A stretch of 64,000 bases of DNA, from the NCBI GenBank assembly GCA_963585895.1, contig OY757904.1, forward strand, positions 1,361,907-1,425,906. The letters are read 5' to 3'. Origin of the DNA: Sepioteuthis lessoniana. Its lineage: Eukaryota; Mollusca; Cephalopoda; Myopsida; Loliginidae. The notes under the pieces were generated by a model. It did no database searches. It worked only from the letters and a program-made list of their open reading frames with translations, and was not told the origin of the DNA. The position numbers and the translations under genes were made by a program. Positions 46,886 to 57,232 of the stretch are shown here, piece by piece; position 1 is the first letter of the stretch; each line of letters opens with the position of its first letter.

Positions 46886-47001
46886 ACCAACATGGAGACT
46901 TGGGGAGACTTGTTGTCACTCAAACTCCAGTGAAAAGCCATCAACTAACGCTGGCGCGAAAAAAAAAACTCTCAAGAAGTAAAATAATGATAATAATGAT
47001 A

Positions 47002-47585
47002 CTGGAATCAACTCTGTAGCGAATTCCTGTTGGCAGTACAAGATATATCCGGCCTTTTTATATTTCTTCTGTTCACTAGAAATTCACGATGAATAATTAG
47101 TTCAATAATAAAAATACACAGAAGATAAATGCATCCGAGCAATTATCTTTGACATGTAGATAAGATTTATTCTTCAAAGATGTTGGTTCGATTTCTTACA
47201 TAAATAGTTTGGATGACTCAACATATCATTTAGTTGTATATTACTTCTGGAGTAGAAATGTAAGCATATAATGAAAAAATAAAATATCAATCATTAGAGA
47301 AGCTTGTTTGTCTGTCTTCAATAAATGGTTAAATAGTTTTATGTAAAACAGATCCTTATTGAACTCGGAGGAAATTTTCGCACGAAAATAAAAAAAAAAT
47401 TCGCTTCCTTTTAAGAAAGAAATTGTAATACGAGTACATTTTGAAAATTCAGAAAAAAAATTTGTTTCTTTTTATTTCTATAAATTTGATTTGTAACACC
47501 TTCGTATAGAAAAAAGTACACATGACTACAGTTTGAATATATTAACTGGGTATAAATAAACAAAGGTTCTTCACAAATATTCTGG

Positions 47586-47588
<3 letters not shown>
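47002..47588. other. AT-rich non-coding DNA
   Basis: Nothing recognised. Confidence 0.5.

Positions 47589-47651
<63 letters not shown>
47589..47651. repeat. (TA)n microsatellite
   Basis: About 31 uninterrupted TA units. Confidence 0.98.
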
Positions 47652-47655
<4 letters not shown>

Positions 47656-47756
47656 TATTCGGTCCAGTTAAACCAGAGTTGGGAGTAAATCCTTCAGGAC
47701 AAGAAAATCATTCAAGAGCTGAACATTTAAATTTTTCTAGTAGAGAGCTCAATGTA

Positions 47757-48028
<272 letters not shown>

Positions 48029-48070
48029 GGGGGTAGATTTGAATAATTTGATTCTGAGAGAACAGAACGG

Positions 48071-48296
48071 GGTTCTCGTGGTGTAATGGTAAAAGCACGG
48101 GACTGCGGAATTGTCGTAAGCGAGTTCGAACTCTAGTCGTTTACGTTCTCTTTCGGACAAATACCCTTGGGAAAGGTGTGAACTCCCTTATCCTCCCAGC
48201 TATGGTGTAAATAAAACCATTACTGATATTTAAGAGGGATGGCTTTGACATTAAATAACCTACAAATGTTGATATGCCATTAAACAAAAGAAACCA
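48071..48296 (+). mobile_element. tRNA-derived SINE, full length
   Basis: The head starts GGTTCTCGTGGTGTAATGG with an A box at 48079-48089. The B box GAGTTCGAACTC is at 48122-48133. The body has TTCGGACAAATACCCTTGGG and GTGTGAACTCCCTTATCC. The 3' tail GACATTAAATAACC...GATATGCCATTAAAC is the same as the tail of the composite repeat. Head plus body plus LINE-like tail is the standard SINE layout. The head resembles a tRNA but cannot fold into a full cloverleaf. Confidence 0.9.
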
Positions 48297-49487
48297 AACT
48301 GATAGAAAAAACATAATGAGTAAGGAATGGATTTAATGTCATGATAAAAGCTGTGATACGAATCTTGTCATCTTATCCGAGAAATTTTGAATTTATAGAG
48401 ATTTTCAAAGTTTGCTTCAATGAAGAATAATAAGATTTTCCAACATAAATCTTTTATTTTAGTTGGGCTGACCTTTTCTTTTCCTTAAAGAAAACTATAA
48501 AACAAAACAACATCGATTTTTAAGTAAATTTGAACACTGAACACAACTGCAGCTGCCTTACCTACTGTAGCAGAAGAACATAAATTTGTTCAACTTTTTA
48601 ACCTCGTAATAATAGTTATTATATATATAAAACAACAATAAATCTGATCTCTTATGCATACAATACATTGGGAAACTTTTCCCTTTTTATTTATTTTATT
48701 GCATTTATAATTGTTATATTTATGCATATATGAAGGCTTAAATATTGTGTAATAATAGAGAGATGTCTCGTACCAATATAACAAGCGAGAACGAATCTTT
48801 ATTCTAAATTGACTAAATTGAACAGGAACAAGTTTGCTGTTTTTTTTCTTTCAAACCCTATGTATATTTCTTATCCATTTCAGCGGTCCAAAGCAGAACT
48901 CGAAGCGTTTACAAAGAGTTAAGCATAAAGGGCGGAAATTTAAAAATCCCTACTAAAAAATGTAACTTACTTTCAAAGATTTTCAATTGAAATTATGAAA
49001 TATTTTTCTTTAGAAACTGCAATAGGAGACTGTCTAATTTTGAACAGTATCTATTTAATGAGATAAAGAATAGTTTCAGTGATAAATTCATCTACACACC
49101 TTAAAATCTGTATTCTTGCCCTAACAATTGAGTCACCTTAGATTTATCAGTGATGATAGTGAAATAAATAAAAGATCAGAACCTGATTGGAAAAGACTAA
49201 CAGTTTATAAGACAACCGATACACACTGAAAAGATGTCTGGAAAAATTAAAACTTGTTAGTTTTGCTAGTGAACTTGAGTCGAAACTCAAGTTGTTAATT
49301 GAATTAAACAACAGCACATCATTTTGAATTAATTTCTCCAAATGGAATGTTTATTGCTTTTGATGTTAACACATTTACAGTGATTAAATGACAGTCAATA
49401 AAAAGTAATAAGGTAAAGATGAAAAATACTAGTATCTAATTATAGTGAAGTTTGATATAAATTTCATTATGATCACAGATATCTATG

Positions 49488-49532
<45 letters not shown>

Positions 49533-50396
49533 CATACGATTTATAATTATCTAATGATGCACCTAAAGGAAATATTTGTGCTAGCAATCAATTTAGTCCT
49601 GGGAAATAGTATATTTTTGATAAAATATACTGCTTCCTGTCCAAAACAATTTCCCCGTTTTCTGACGTAATTGTAAACAATATAACACAAAATTAAAAAA
49701 AAATATCTTTATAGCAAAGACTTTTATATCCCAAGTTTTTCACAGGGAAATAAATTATTTAAAGAAACAGGAAATCACCAATACTGCCTCGAATTCTTAT
49801 TTGATCAGCAAATTTCGCGCCAACAAGTCAAATTGAATGTTATGGAGAAGAAATGTCATATTTTATTTAACTTCAATTGTTTCCTGACAATTTTTAAATA
49901 GTTCAATATTTTTTAGGTATTTTTAATAATTAATAAACACAATGGAACCAACAAAATTTCGTCCAAATTCAGTTCAAAATTACAATATTTCTAACATGAG
50001 ACGTTGTCAAGTTTATTGAAACAATAGGTTTACTTGGTTTAATTCAAATTTTAGTATTCGAGAAGAGAGGCAATAAAGAGAGTTAAAATCTCAGTTCTTT
50101 TCAAAGACATCGACACTCGTGTTTCATTCCTGTTTTTGAGAATGGCTGGAAATGGTGGAAAGAATGGACTGTGGAGAGTTTTTTCTTTCAGTCTATTAAT
50201 ATATTATATCCCTATGTAAGTGAACAAGAAAAAAGTTAAAACTAATAAGACTTTCCTTGTCTGTAACATTCAATAAGAGTTGTAAGTATTTTAAAAATGA
50301 GGATCACTGTATTTTTCAACGAGATTCAAAATGAAATTCGCGTACAAAATGATATTGTAAATTGTTACTAATATCAGATTCACAATCCGTATATAT
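48297..50396. other. AT-rich non-coding DNA with (CTAT)n
   Basis: No gene was recognised. A (CTAT)n run of about 12 units lies at 49484-49531. Confidence 0.6.
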
Positions 50397-50400
50397 TATG

Positions 50401-51246
50401 TGTTATATAATTAAGGTAATGATTTTTTAAATCTTTTATAACAAAATAATTTTATTTTTGGGGGTAGAAAGATGTGCTATATAATTAAGGTAATGATTTT
50501 TATATGAATCATTTTTCGTTAATTATAGGCCTAATGATTAAAGTGTTCGGCAATGGTCCGGGAGACTGGGGTTCAATTCCAGGTTAAGTCATACTAAAGA
50601 TTCAAAAAATTGTACTTGATGCCGCCTTGCTTATCACTCAACACTATAAGGTGAGGATCAAGGGTAAAGTGAAGCAATCCTGGGAATGGAGTAGCCCCCT
50701 CCCCTACACCTCAGTATAGTAGCTATTGTAAAGGAGCCTTTGGGACACCCCCTCGTCTTAGGTCACCAACTTATTTAGTTCGGTAAGGCTTTGAACTACT
50801 CGGGTCTCTTAGTCCAGGTGCATAGTCAGATGGTGCAGTCATAATAAACCCCAGACAGGAAATGGGGCTGGAGTGTGGATGACGTCATACTTAGAAGAGA
50901 TCGGCGCAAGAATTGGAGAATTTTGAAAAAACAGTAGTTGAGTATTCGACCGTTGAATGTGCTGTTGAGTTTTCTGCAATTGAGTCATGCGGTTGACTTT
51001 TTTCGGACCTCGACCGGCAGAGATGAATTGAGATCTTAAACATCAAAAGATGCGCCGCGCGTTGGGGGTGGGGTCAGCATAGTATGGTTAGCATAGGCTT
51101 TTAAGAATTGTGTCTCTCTCTTCATGTCGCCATAGACCGAAACTAGATATTAATAAACCCGTTTGTATTCGAAACGACAGAGTCCGCCTGTAATTCGTAT
51201 AATGTATTTGTATTGTTGTTATTGATATCATTATGGCTATACGACA
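50401..51246 (+). repeat. 5' LTR with nested SINE and duplicated start
   Basis: The right portion (about 50772-51246) matches the 3' LTR closely, for example TTTGAACTACTCGGGTCTC and GACCTCGACCGGCAGAGATG. The start TATATAATTAAGGTAATGA occurs twice (50404 and 50477). Between them lies DNA resembling the purine-tract region upstream of the 3' LTR. A SINE at 50528-50770 interrupts it. Compared with the 3' LTR it lacks a segment of about 39 bp containing TTACGGCCGCGCG. A poly(A)-like AATAAA occurs in TATTAATAAACCCG (about 51150). Confidence 0.85.
50528..50770 (+). mobile_element. tRNA-derived SINE, second type, inside the 5' LTR
   Basis: The head is GGCCTAATGATTAAAGTG. The B box GGGGTTCAATTCC is at 50569-50581. 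The body contains CTTGATGCCGCCTTGC and CCCTACACCTCAGTATAG. The 3' LTR runs straight through this point (GTTAATTATA then TTATTTAGTT), which proves this is an insertion. An antisense relative is at 56925-57134. Confidence 0.88.
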
Positions 51247-51508
51247 GGAACACACGATTTGGTGCACAGTGACTTTTTTGCTGTGTCTTTTGCAAGAAGA
51301 AGAAAAAAAAGGGAAGTCAAAGATTGAATTTGAACTTGGGTTGTCCACTCGATGATTCACGGTAATTTAGTTGATTAGAAGGGGCAAAGAATGATGGAAA
51401 TCAATTTTAGGCGCCTGTTGTTTCAGGTGGGAGAGAGAGAGAGACAACGTAAGATGAACAATAAAAACCTCAACTCCAAAAAAATTTTTAAAAAAAGGAA
51501 AAAAAACT

Positions 51509-51889
51509 GTGCTATCCCAACCGAAGAAGGAAACAACGGGAAGTAAAGAACTCAACTCCAAAGACAAGAAAAAAATGTGGCACCCCGACCAAGAAGATCG
51601 GAGAAAAGAAGGATGCCAAATATTGAAAGACAAGCAACAGGTGAGAAAAAAAGAAAAAAAAATGTTCGACACAAAAGGCCCCAGAACGAAGAAGGAAAAA
51701 ATAGAACAAGAGAATCGAGAAGAAGGTATGAAAAGGAAAAGAAGAAAAAATGTTCGACATAAGAGGCACCATAACGAAAAAGGAAAAATTAGAACAAGAG
51801 AATCGAGAAGAAGGCATGAAAAGGAAAAGAAGAAAGATAAAATACACTGCTCATTGTATAAGTTTTATGTCTTTTTCTGTCGCTTTTAA
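51509..51889 (+). CDS. Lys/Glu-rich ORF of unknown role
   Basis: A 126-codon open frame whose product is mostly Lys, Glu and Arg. It contains an 88-bp DNA duplication (starts at 51663 and 51751), which shifts phase between units and so does not repeat as protein. It may be a remnant of a basic, gag-like region, but composition alone could keep it open. The overlapping frames are equally open because of the purine-rich strand. Probably not a working gene. Confidence 0.2.
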   Translation: MLSQPKKETTGSKELNSKDKKKMWHPDQEDRRKEGCQILKDKQQVRKKEKKMFDTKGPRTKKEKIEQENREEGMKRKRRKNVRHKRHHNEKGKIRTRESRRRHEKEKKKDKIHCSLYKFYVFFCRF

Positions 51890-52170
51890 GTTGCGTATGG
51901 TTCGCGCCTGATAGAATTTATTTAATCATGAGAAAAAATTGAAAAGCTATGATAAAGTGCATAAGTTTAATTGTACATGTTGATACAGATTACTGCTATG
52001 TTAAGGGCCGGTGAATCATGAGGGGAAAGAAAGAAGAAGGGAAAAAGACTGAGAAAAGTGGGGTCATGCAAACTTCTTAATTAGTCTAAACAAAACCCAT
52101 GATGTGGTAGTATTTTGAATAACATACATATAAATGTTTTTTTATGAATGAAATCTAGAGTAATTCGACA

Positions 52171-52458
52171 ATGCTCATCGTAAAGCGTGGTAATTTTATA
52201 GTTGGATATTTTTCCATGTGTCTTTTAATTCCAAACCCCGGAAGGATCCAGGCATCTACGATATGCTGTCTGGAGAATGCTCATATACCTTTGGATCCGT
52301 ATTTAGGTCTATGGGACGGGTTCTATGTTTGGAAAAGTTGTGGAAATAGGAAGCGTTCTGTGAAATCTCCCATGAATGGGATCGATATTTTCGGTACTGA
52401 TAGAAGCCATACCAGGTTTTGTGAAGGTCTCTCCCTAGAGAGGGCTCAAGAATTTTGA
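52171..52458 (+). CDS. unknown 95-codon ORF inside the LTR element
   Basis: Open frame with ordinary amino-acid composition (GNFIVGYFSMCLL, LDPYLGLWDGFYVWKSCGN, RFCEGLSLERAQEF). It lies in the middle of the interior and is the only part not purine-dominated. No family was recognised. Chance is possible at this length. Confidence 0.2.
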   Translation: MLIVKRGNFIVGYFSMCLLIPNPGRIQASTICCLENAHIPLDPYLGLWDGFYVWKSCGNRKRSVKSPMNGIDIFGTDRSHTRFCEGLSLERAQEF

Positions 52459-53587
52459 GGTACAACTAGTGTTGTGTTGTCGTGGTCGGAAAAAGTAAAA
52501 ATGAAGAAATGATGGCTGGATACGAGCCATTCTTTTGTCGGGATGATTGTTGAAAGAAAAAGAAAAAAGGTGCTCGTTAGCTATTGAAGAAATGTGAGAT
52601 AGACCGATTGACGGTGGTCAAAAGTTGAAGAAAAAGGGGACAAAAACGGGAACAGTTTGTGTTGGTTGGAAAGAAAAAAAGGTTCCTGGGAAATTTTACC
52701 ACATTTACCTTGGTTTGATAACGAGCCATACTTAGTTGTAAAGGGCGCTCAATGGAATATGTACAGGGGTACGGTCAATGATAGCGTACGTTATTGAAAT
52801 ATATATGTATATAAATTAATGACAGAGATTACGAGAGAAAAAGGTTAAAAGTAATGAGTTACGGATGTAGAAGGAAAGCAAAAAGGGTAAAAGACAGATA
52901 ATTAGCAATTGATCCGTGAAAAAGAAAAAAAAAAAGAAAGAAAGACTGAAGAGAAAAATGATACATGCCAATTGGTAAAGTAAAATAAACATTGAATCAT
53001 AAAAGATCAGAAGAAACAAAAAGGAAAGAAAATGTGCACCGAGAAGAAAAATAATATAATTACTAAAGTTTGAAAGAGATTCAGAAGAAAAAAATAAACA
53101 TTTGGACATCAAGTCAGAATAACTATTGGTAAAGACTTAGTAAAAGAAAAAAGAAAAAAAAGACGGAGATAGAGAGTGAAACACGAGAAAGAATAACTCC
53201 TTTGTCTTTCAAAGGAAACACGAAAACAAGAAAAGAAGAACCGGAAAATTTTAGAAAAATTAAAAAAAAAAAAAAAGAAAAGGAAGGACAATACGAACAC
53301 TTTTTTTTTATTGACTTTTAGTTTTTGGACTGTTGAATGATTTATTTTGTTGTTGATTTTTTTTATATGCTCTTTTGAATTGTTATTTTGGTTGTTACTG
53401 TAATTCTATTTGTCAAGTCAACAGGAGGAAGGGTGTTACATTGCGTAATTGTTACAGATTGCGAAATCAAAAAGGAAGAAAATGGAGAAAAACAAAAACA
53501 ACATCCTTTCACATCGATACATTAGGTTAAAAAATATTTTGTTTTCTTCTATTACAAAATGATTTTATTCTGTGGAGAGGAAAGGTG

Positions 53588-54156
53588 TGTTATATAATGT
53601 AGGTAATGATTTTTTATATTAATCATTTTTCGTTAATTATATTTTATTATTTAGTTTGGTAAGGCTTTGAACTACTCGGGTCTCTTAGTCCAGGTGCATA
53701 GTCAGATGGTGCAGTTTTACGGCCGCGCGAAAAGGGTATGACAATCATCATCAGTCATAATAAACCCAAGACAGGAAATGGGGCTGGAGTGTGGATGACG
53801 TCATACCTAGAAGAGATGGGTGTAAGAATTGGAGAATTTTGAAAATACAGTAGTTGAGTAGTCGACTGTTGAAAGGGCAGTTGAGTTTTCTGCAATTGAG
53901 TCATGCGGTTGAGTTTTTCGGACCTCGACCGGCAGAGATGAATTGAGATCTTAAACATCAAAAGATGTGCTGTGCGTTGGGGGTGGGGTCAGCATAGTAT
54001 GGTTAGCATAGGCTTTTAAGAATTGTGTCTCTCTCTTCGTGTCGCCATAGACCGAAACTAGATATTAATAAACCCGTTCGTATCTGAAACGACAGAGTCC
54101 GCCTGTATTTGTATTTGCATTACTGTTGTTATTGAAATCATTATGAGTATACAACA
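53588..54156 (+). repeat. 3' LTR, intact
   Basis: Starts TGTTATATAATG directly after a purine-rich tract and ends ATACAACA next to the TATG duplication. It includes the segment TTACGGCCGCGCGAAAAGGG absent from the 5' copy. A second possible start is TGTTACATTG at 53434, which follows the stronger purine tract AGGAGGAAGGG. Confidence 0.85.
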
Positions 54157-54160
54157 TATG

Positions 54161-55257
54161 GAATTGTGTATACAGATAATTGAAAAAGGGACAAAACATG
54201 ATTCTTGGAAAATGTGTATTTCAATATCAATTTTGCAAACAAGAAATCAGAAATAATTATGCTTCTGTTTTCTCATTGCTGCACATAAACAGAATTATCA
54301 AAAATAATTAAGGAATAAATAAAAACTCACGTTTTTTGGCTTGAACAAATTTTAATCTGGCGAATTTCTTTCCAAATGATTTCTACGTGGTTCTTATAAA
54401 TCTTTTCATTTGCTTCTATGGAATACTGCATCATTCTTCCTGTAGTGTCGTTTCAATTTCTTTTAAGTGTTTGAATAGGTAAGCGATGGATCACTATTTT
54501 GGCCGAAATTATCCCACAGATGTTCTTTAGGGGCTTATAGTTGGTCATAGAAAAATTTCACTGGTGTTACGCTGAAGATATTTCCTAACTTCACATACAT
54601 CTATGAAAATAGGACCGAATTCCAAATGGGTGAGCATGAAAATCAAGTAGGATGACACTTTCAGGGACTTGCTTCAGATATCTTTCATCTTAGTGGCTGC
54701 TTTATAACATCACAGGATAAAGCTTACGAGCACCTACGCTTCCCAGATGCTGAAATGATTATATGCAGCTCACTTAGCTATATTCGAGTTCTATCAATCA
54801 CATTCAATAGAAACTAATTCTCACCTCTTCCAAGAAAAAACAATTCAAATATTGAACTATTGTAAAATATCCTGCTTATGTCTAGCAGTCAGGATTGATT
54901 GTCAGATTGGACCTTATGAAACACCAACATTTTGCCATGAGTCTTCTTTTAGAGTGGATGACGAATTCCTTGGATTTGATATGCCCTGAGTCACGAAAAA
55001 AGTGTTTTCTTTAACAGGTTTTTTCCCTGGAAGGTCTCATAAGAAAAATTTCCTCCCAGTCATTAATTTATTTTGAACATCTGATCCTGTACCTATCCTG
55101 TAAATATGCTTTTTGCTGTGAGAAAGGATTAAACGACTGAACGATATATCGTTAAGACATGATAAATATGTAAACAGCACTATGTATTTTTTTGCAACAG
55201 TTATTTTTCATAAAGTTATTTAATGAAAATTTCACGATGAATTTTGAGTAGTGCTTA

Positions 55258-55325
<68 letters not shown>

Positions 55326-55583
55326 CATTTTTTTATTTGTTATCCATTAAACAATATTCCACTAGAAAACTTCTGAGCAACATAAATTTATTAGATAATA
55401 TGAAATATGTATAATCTCATGTTTTCTCTTGAATTTCTTTTCTATTAAGCAGATTTATCTTTTTATAATTTTGTAACCATTGGGCGGAAATTTTTAGTTA
55501 ACAACAAAAGTGTAAAATAACCAATGTCAATCGAAGTTTTTTATTTTTTAACTAACATAGACAAGTACTTTAGTTCACAAAGT
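54161..55583. other. non-coding DNA, no gene seen
   Basis: 54350-55050 is somewhat less AT-rich and might hold a decayed element, but no motif was recognised on either strand. A (TA)n(GA)n compound microsatellite lies at 55264-55320. Confidence 0.5.
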
Positions 55584-55781
55584 CAGTTTGGTAGAAAATA
55601 TGGCTTTATTTCTTCTAAGCGAGTAAGATTTAGAGTTTTAAAAAATTGCACACTCACATACACGTACGGTTGCCCGTTCGCCCACGCGCGTGAATGTGTG
55701 TGTTTGTGTGTGTTGTTGTTTTTTTTAAACTTCAACTCCTACTCGCTTAGCAGAAATAAACCCACATTTTCTACCAAACTG
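55584..55781. mobile_element. 198-bp MITE-like element with long inverted termini
   Basis: The left end CAGTTTGGTAGAAAATATGG and the right end, read in reverse complement, CAGTTTGGTAGAAAATGTGG match. The pairing continues through TTTATTTCTTCTAAGCGAGTA for about 50 bp with few mismatches. The centre is a CA/GT-rich stretch. It encodes no protein, so it would depend on a DNA transposase encoded elsewhere. No clear target duplication is seen. The ORF 55524-55799 spans it by chance. Confidence 0.85.
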
Positions 55782-56835
55782 GCTTTGCGTTGTACTTAAT
55801 TCACCTTAGTGATATTCGTGCGTATTGTGTAATTCTAAAAATTTATTTGTAGATATAAAATCGATTTTCTGGTATTTGGTTAAGTTACAGAAAGGTTAGA
55901 CAGTTTCTTGTTCGGATGAATATTAATGTAAATAATCTAACGTTGTATAAACTGTCAAAACCTGTAAGATATAAGAAATACCAATAAAGTAATTGTTCAA
56001 TAATCAAGTTGCTGATTACTTGTGTCATTTCGTGTGATAGCCAAAAAAATTCAACCGCTGAGATTTAGTTTTTCTTGTCAAACTTGCGTAAACATTCATC
56101 TCCTAAGATATTTGATCGACTTGACTTTTATTTCCTATAATTTTCAATGCTTATATATTTCATTGCTAAATTACATTTACCTGAATAATCATATTTATCT
56201 TAATATGGTAACTTTTGATGAGAAAAGAGTCGGTATCAAGTCTAAGACAGCGAAACGCAAGGGTGATAATTTCCACGGTGGGGGTAACATCACTGGTTAA
56301 GTGTATGTGGACACTAGAGGTGGTCATGAGTTCAGTCCAATGGTCAAGCAGAGAATGTTCGATAGATTTTTTTAGCAGAAAAAAATTATGTTTCAAAAGT
56401 ACAAAGACCATTTTAAATCCTTCATAATGCTCGGACAAAGGAGACTATTTTAATGTTTTCGCCGGATTGCATAGTGGTTTTGTGTCGCTTTGATATACTT
56501 TGAATTGTCTAAATTCTTCTTCTATTTGTAAATGTATAAATAATTTTACAAAGGACTTTTAGGGTACGGCGTTAGCATTCAAAGATTTCCCAGAATGTTT
56601 TTAAAGTATTACAATTATTAAATATGTTACTAAAATATGTTACAATGTCCTCTTGTAGTTTTAGCTTGTAGTAAAATAAAAGGATGAAATTTAATTTCGC
56701 TCGGATTTTCTTTCCTTTTAGGATATCTATCTTGTCTGTTTGCGAAATCATCTTAGAATGGATGGTGGAACGTGAAGACTCATCTCGAGTGGATGAAAAT
56801 CAAGATAAGAACACAGCTGAATATATTACTGTATA

Positions 56836-56876
<41 letters not shown>

Positions 56877-56924
56877 CACACACATACATGTACATAAATA
56901 TAAGTAAGTTGGCCGACTGTCATC
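55782..56924. other. AT-rich non-coding DNA with (CA)n
   Basis: No gene was recognised. A (CA)n run lies at 56841-56873. Overlapping ORFs around 56166-56438 have no recognisable domain. Confidence 0.55.
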
Positions 56925-57134
56925 GAGGGCAACCCGAAGCTCCCCTTTCAATAGCTACTATACTGAGGTGTAGGGAAAAGAGCCCTCTTTCCTGGTTTGC
57001 TACATTTATCCTTGATCCATACGTTATAATACTGAGTATGAAGCAAGGCGGTATCAAGTACCATTGTTTTGAGTCTTTAGAGTGAATCGACTCTTGTCTC
57101 CTAAACCATTAGCGAACACTAAAATTATTATGCC
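56925..57134 (-). mobile_element. tRNA-derived SINE, second type, antisense
   Basis: Read on the minus strand it follows 50528-50770: GGCATAATAATTTTAGTG head, GGTTTAGGAGAC, GAGTCGATTCACTC (worn B box), CTTGATACCGCCTTGC, and CCCTACACCTCAGTATAG. The match covers most of the unit in the same order. Confidence 0.85.
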
Positions 57135-57144
57135 AATGGGCTGG

Positions 57145-57150
<6 letters not shown>

Positions 57151-57184
<34 letters not shown>

Positions 57185-57232
57185 CACTATAATAGTAACA
57201 ACAACAACAACAACAACAACAATAATAATAAT
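57151..57232. repeat. (TA)n, then (AAC)n(AAT)n at LINE 3' junction
   Basis: (TA)n at 57151-57182 and, after a short gap, (AAC)n then (AAT)n at 57197-57232. The minus-strand LINE has its 3' end at 57233, so the trinucleotide tract is its tail or target. Confidence 0.95.

Larger units (their letters stand above)
45415..47001 (+). mobile_element. R4-type LINE, 5'-truncated and split by another repeat
   Basis: The 5' part (45415-about 45830) encodes ESVLENEMHKI, a damaged endonuclease block (RTC, stop, IVDLAV), KRDKYLDLARE and LETLQTTALLRSARI. The frame is then interrupted by 45869-46885. The family 3' tail resumes at about 46890 (GGAGACTTGGGGAGACTTG, CACTCAAACTCCAGTGAAAAG) and ends in an (AAT)n-like tract at 46983-47001. 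It is flanked on both sides by TAA-type repeats. Confidence 0.85.
50401..54156 (+). mobile_element. non-autonomous LTR retrotransposon with TATG duplication
   Basis: Two direct repeats more than 450 bp long lie about 2.9 kb apart and bound the element. It starts TGTTATATAA (50401), ends ATACAACA (54156) and is flanked by TATG at 50397-50400 and 54157-54160. After the 5' LTR, TGGTGCACAGTGAC (51260) is a candidate primer-binding site. Purine tracts precede the 3' LTR (AGGAGGAAGGG at 53423-53433 and GGAGAGGAAAGG just before 53588). The 2.3-kb interior encodes no recognisable gag, protease, RT or integrase, only a Lys/Glu-rich ORF and an unknown ORF. It probably needs another element's enzymes. 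A 4-bp duplication fits the Ty3/gypsy class. Confidence 0.85.

Noticed and set aside
48071..48145. Possible tRNA gene
   Set aside because: A and B boxes are present but stems do not pair into a cloverleaf, and a SINE body and shared tail follow. The same applies to 10855, 12897, 26452 and 43335.
51367..51847. Phe/Leu-rich minus-strand ORFs
   Set aside because: Antisense of the purine-rich interior of the LTR element; compositional artefact.
54350..55050. Possible decayed DNA transposon gene
   Set aside because: Tried both strands for Tc1, mariner, hAT-like and RT motifs; nothing convincing was found, so it was left as unassigned.
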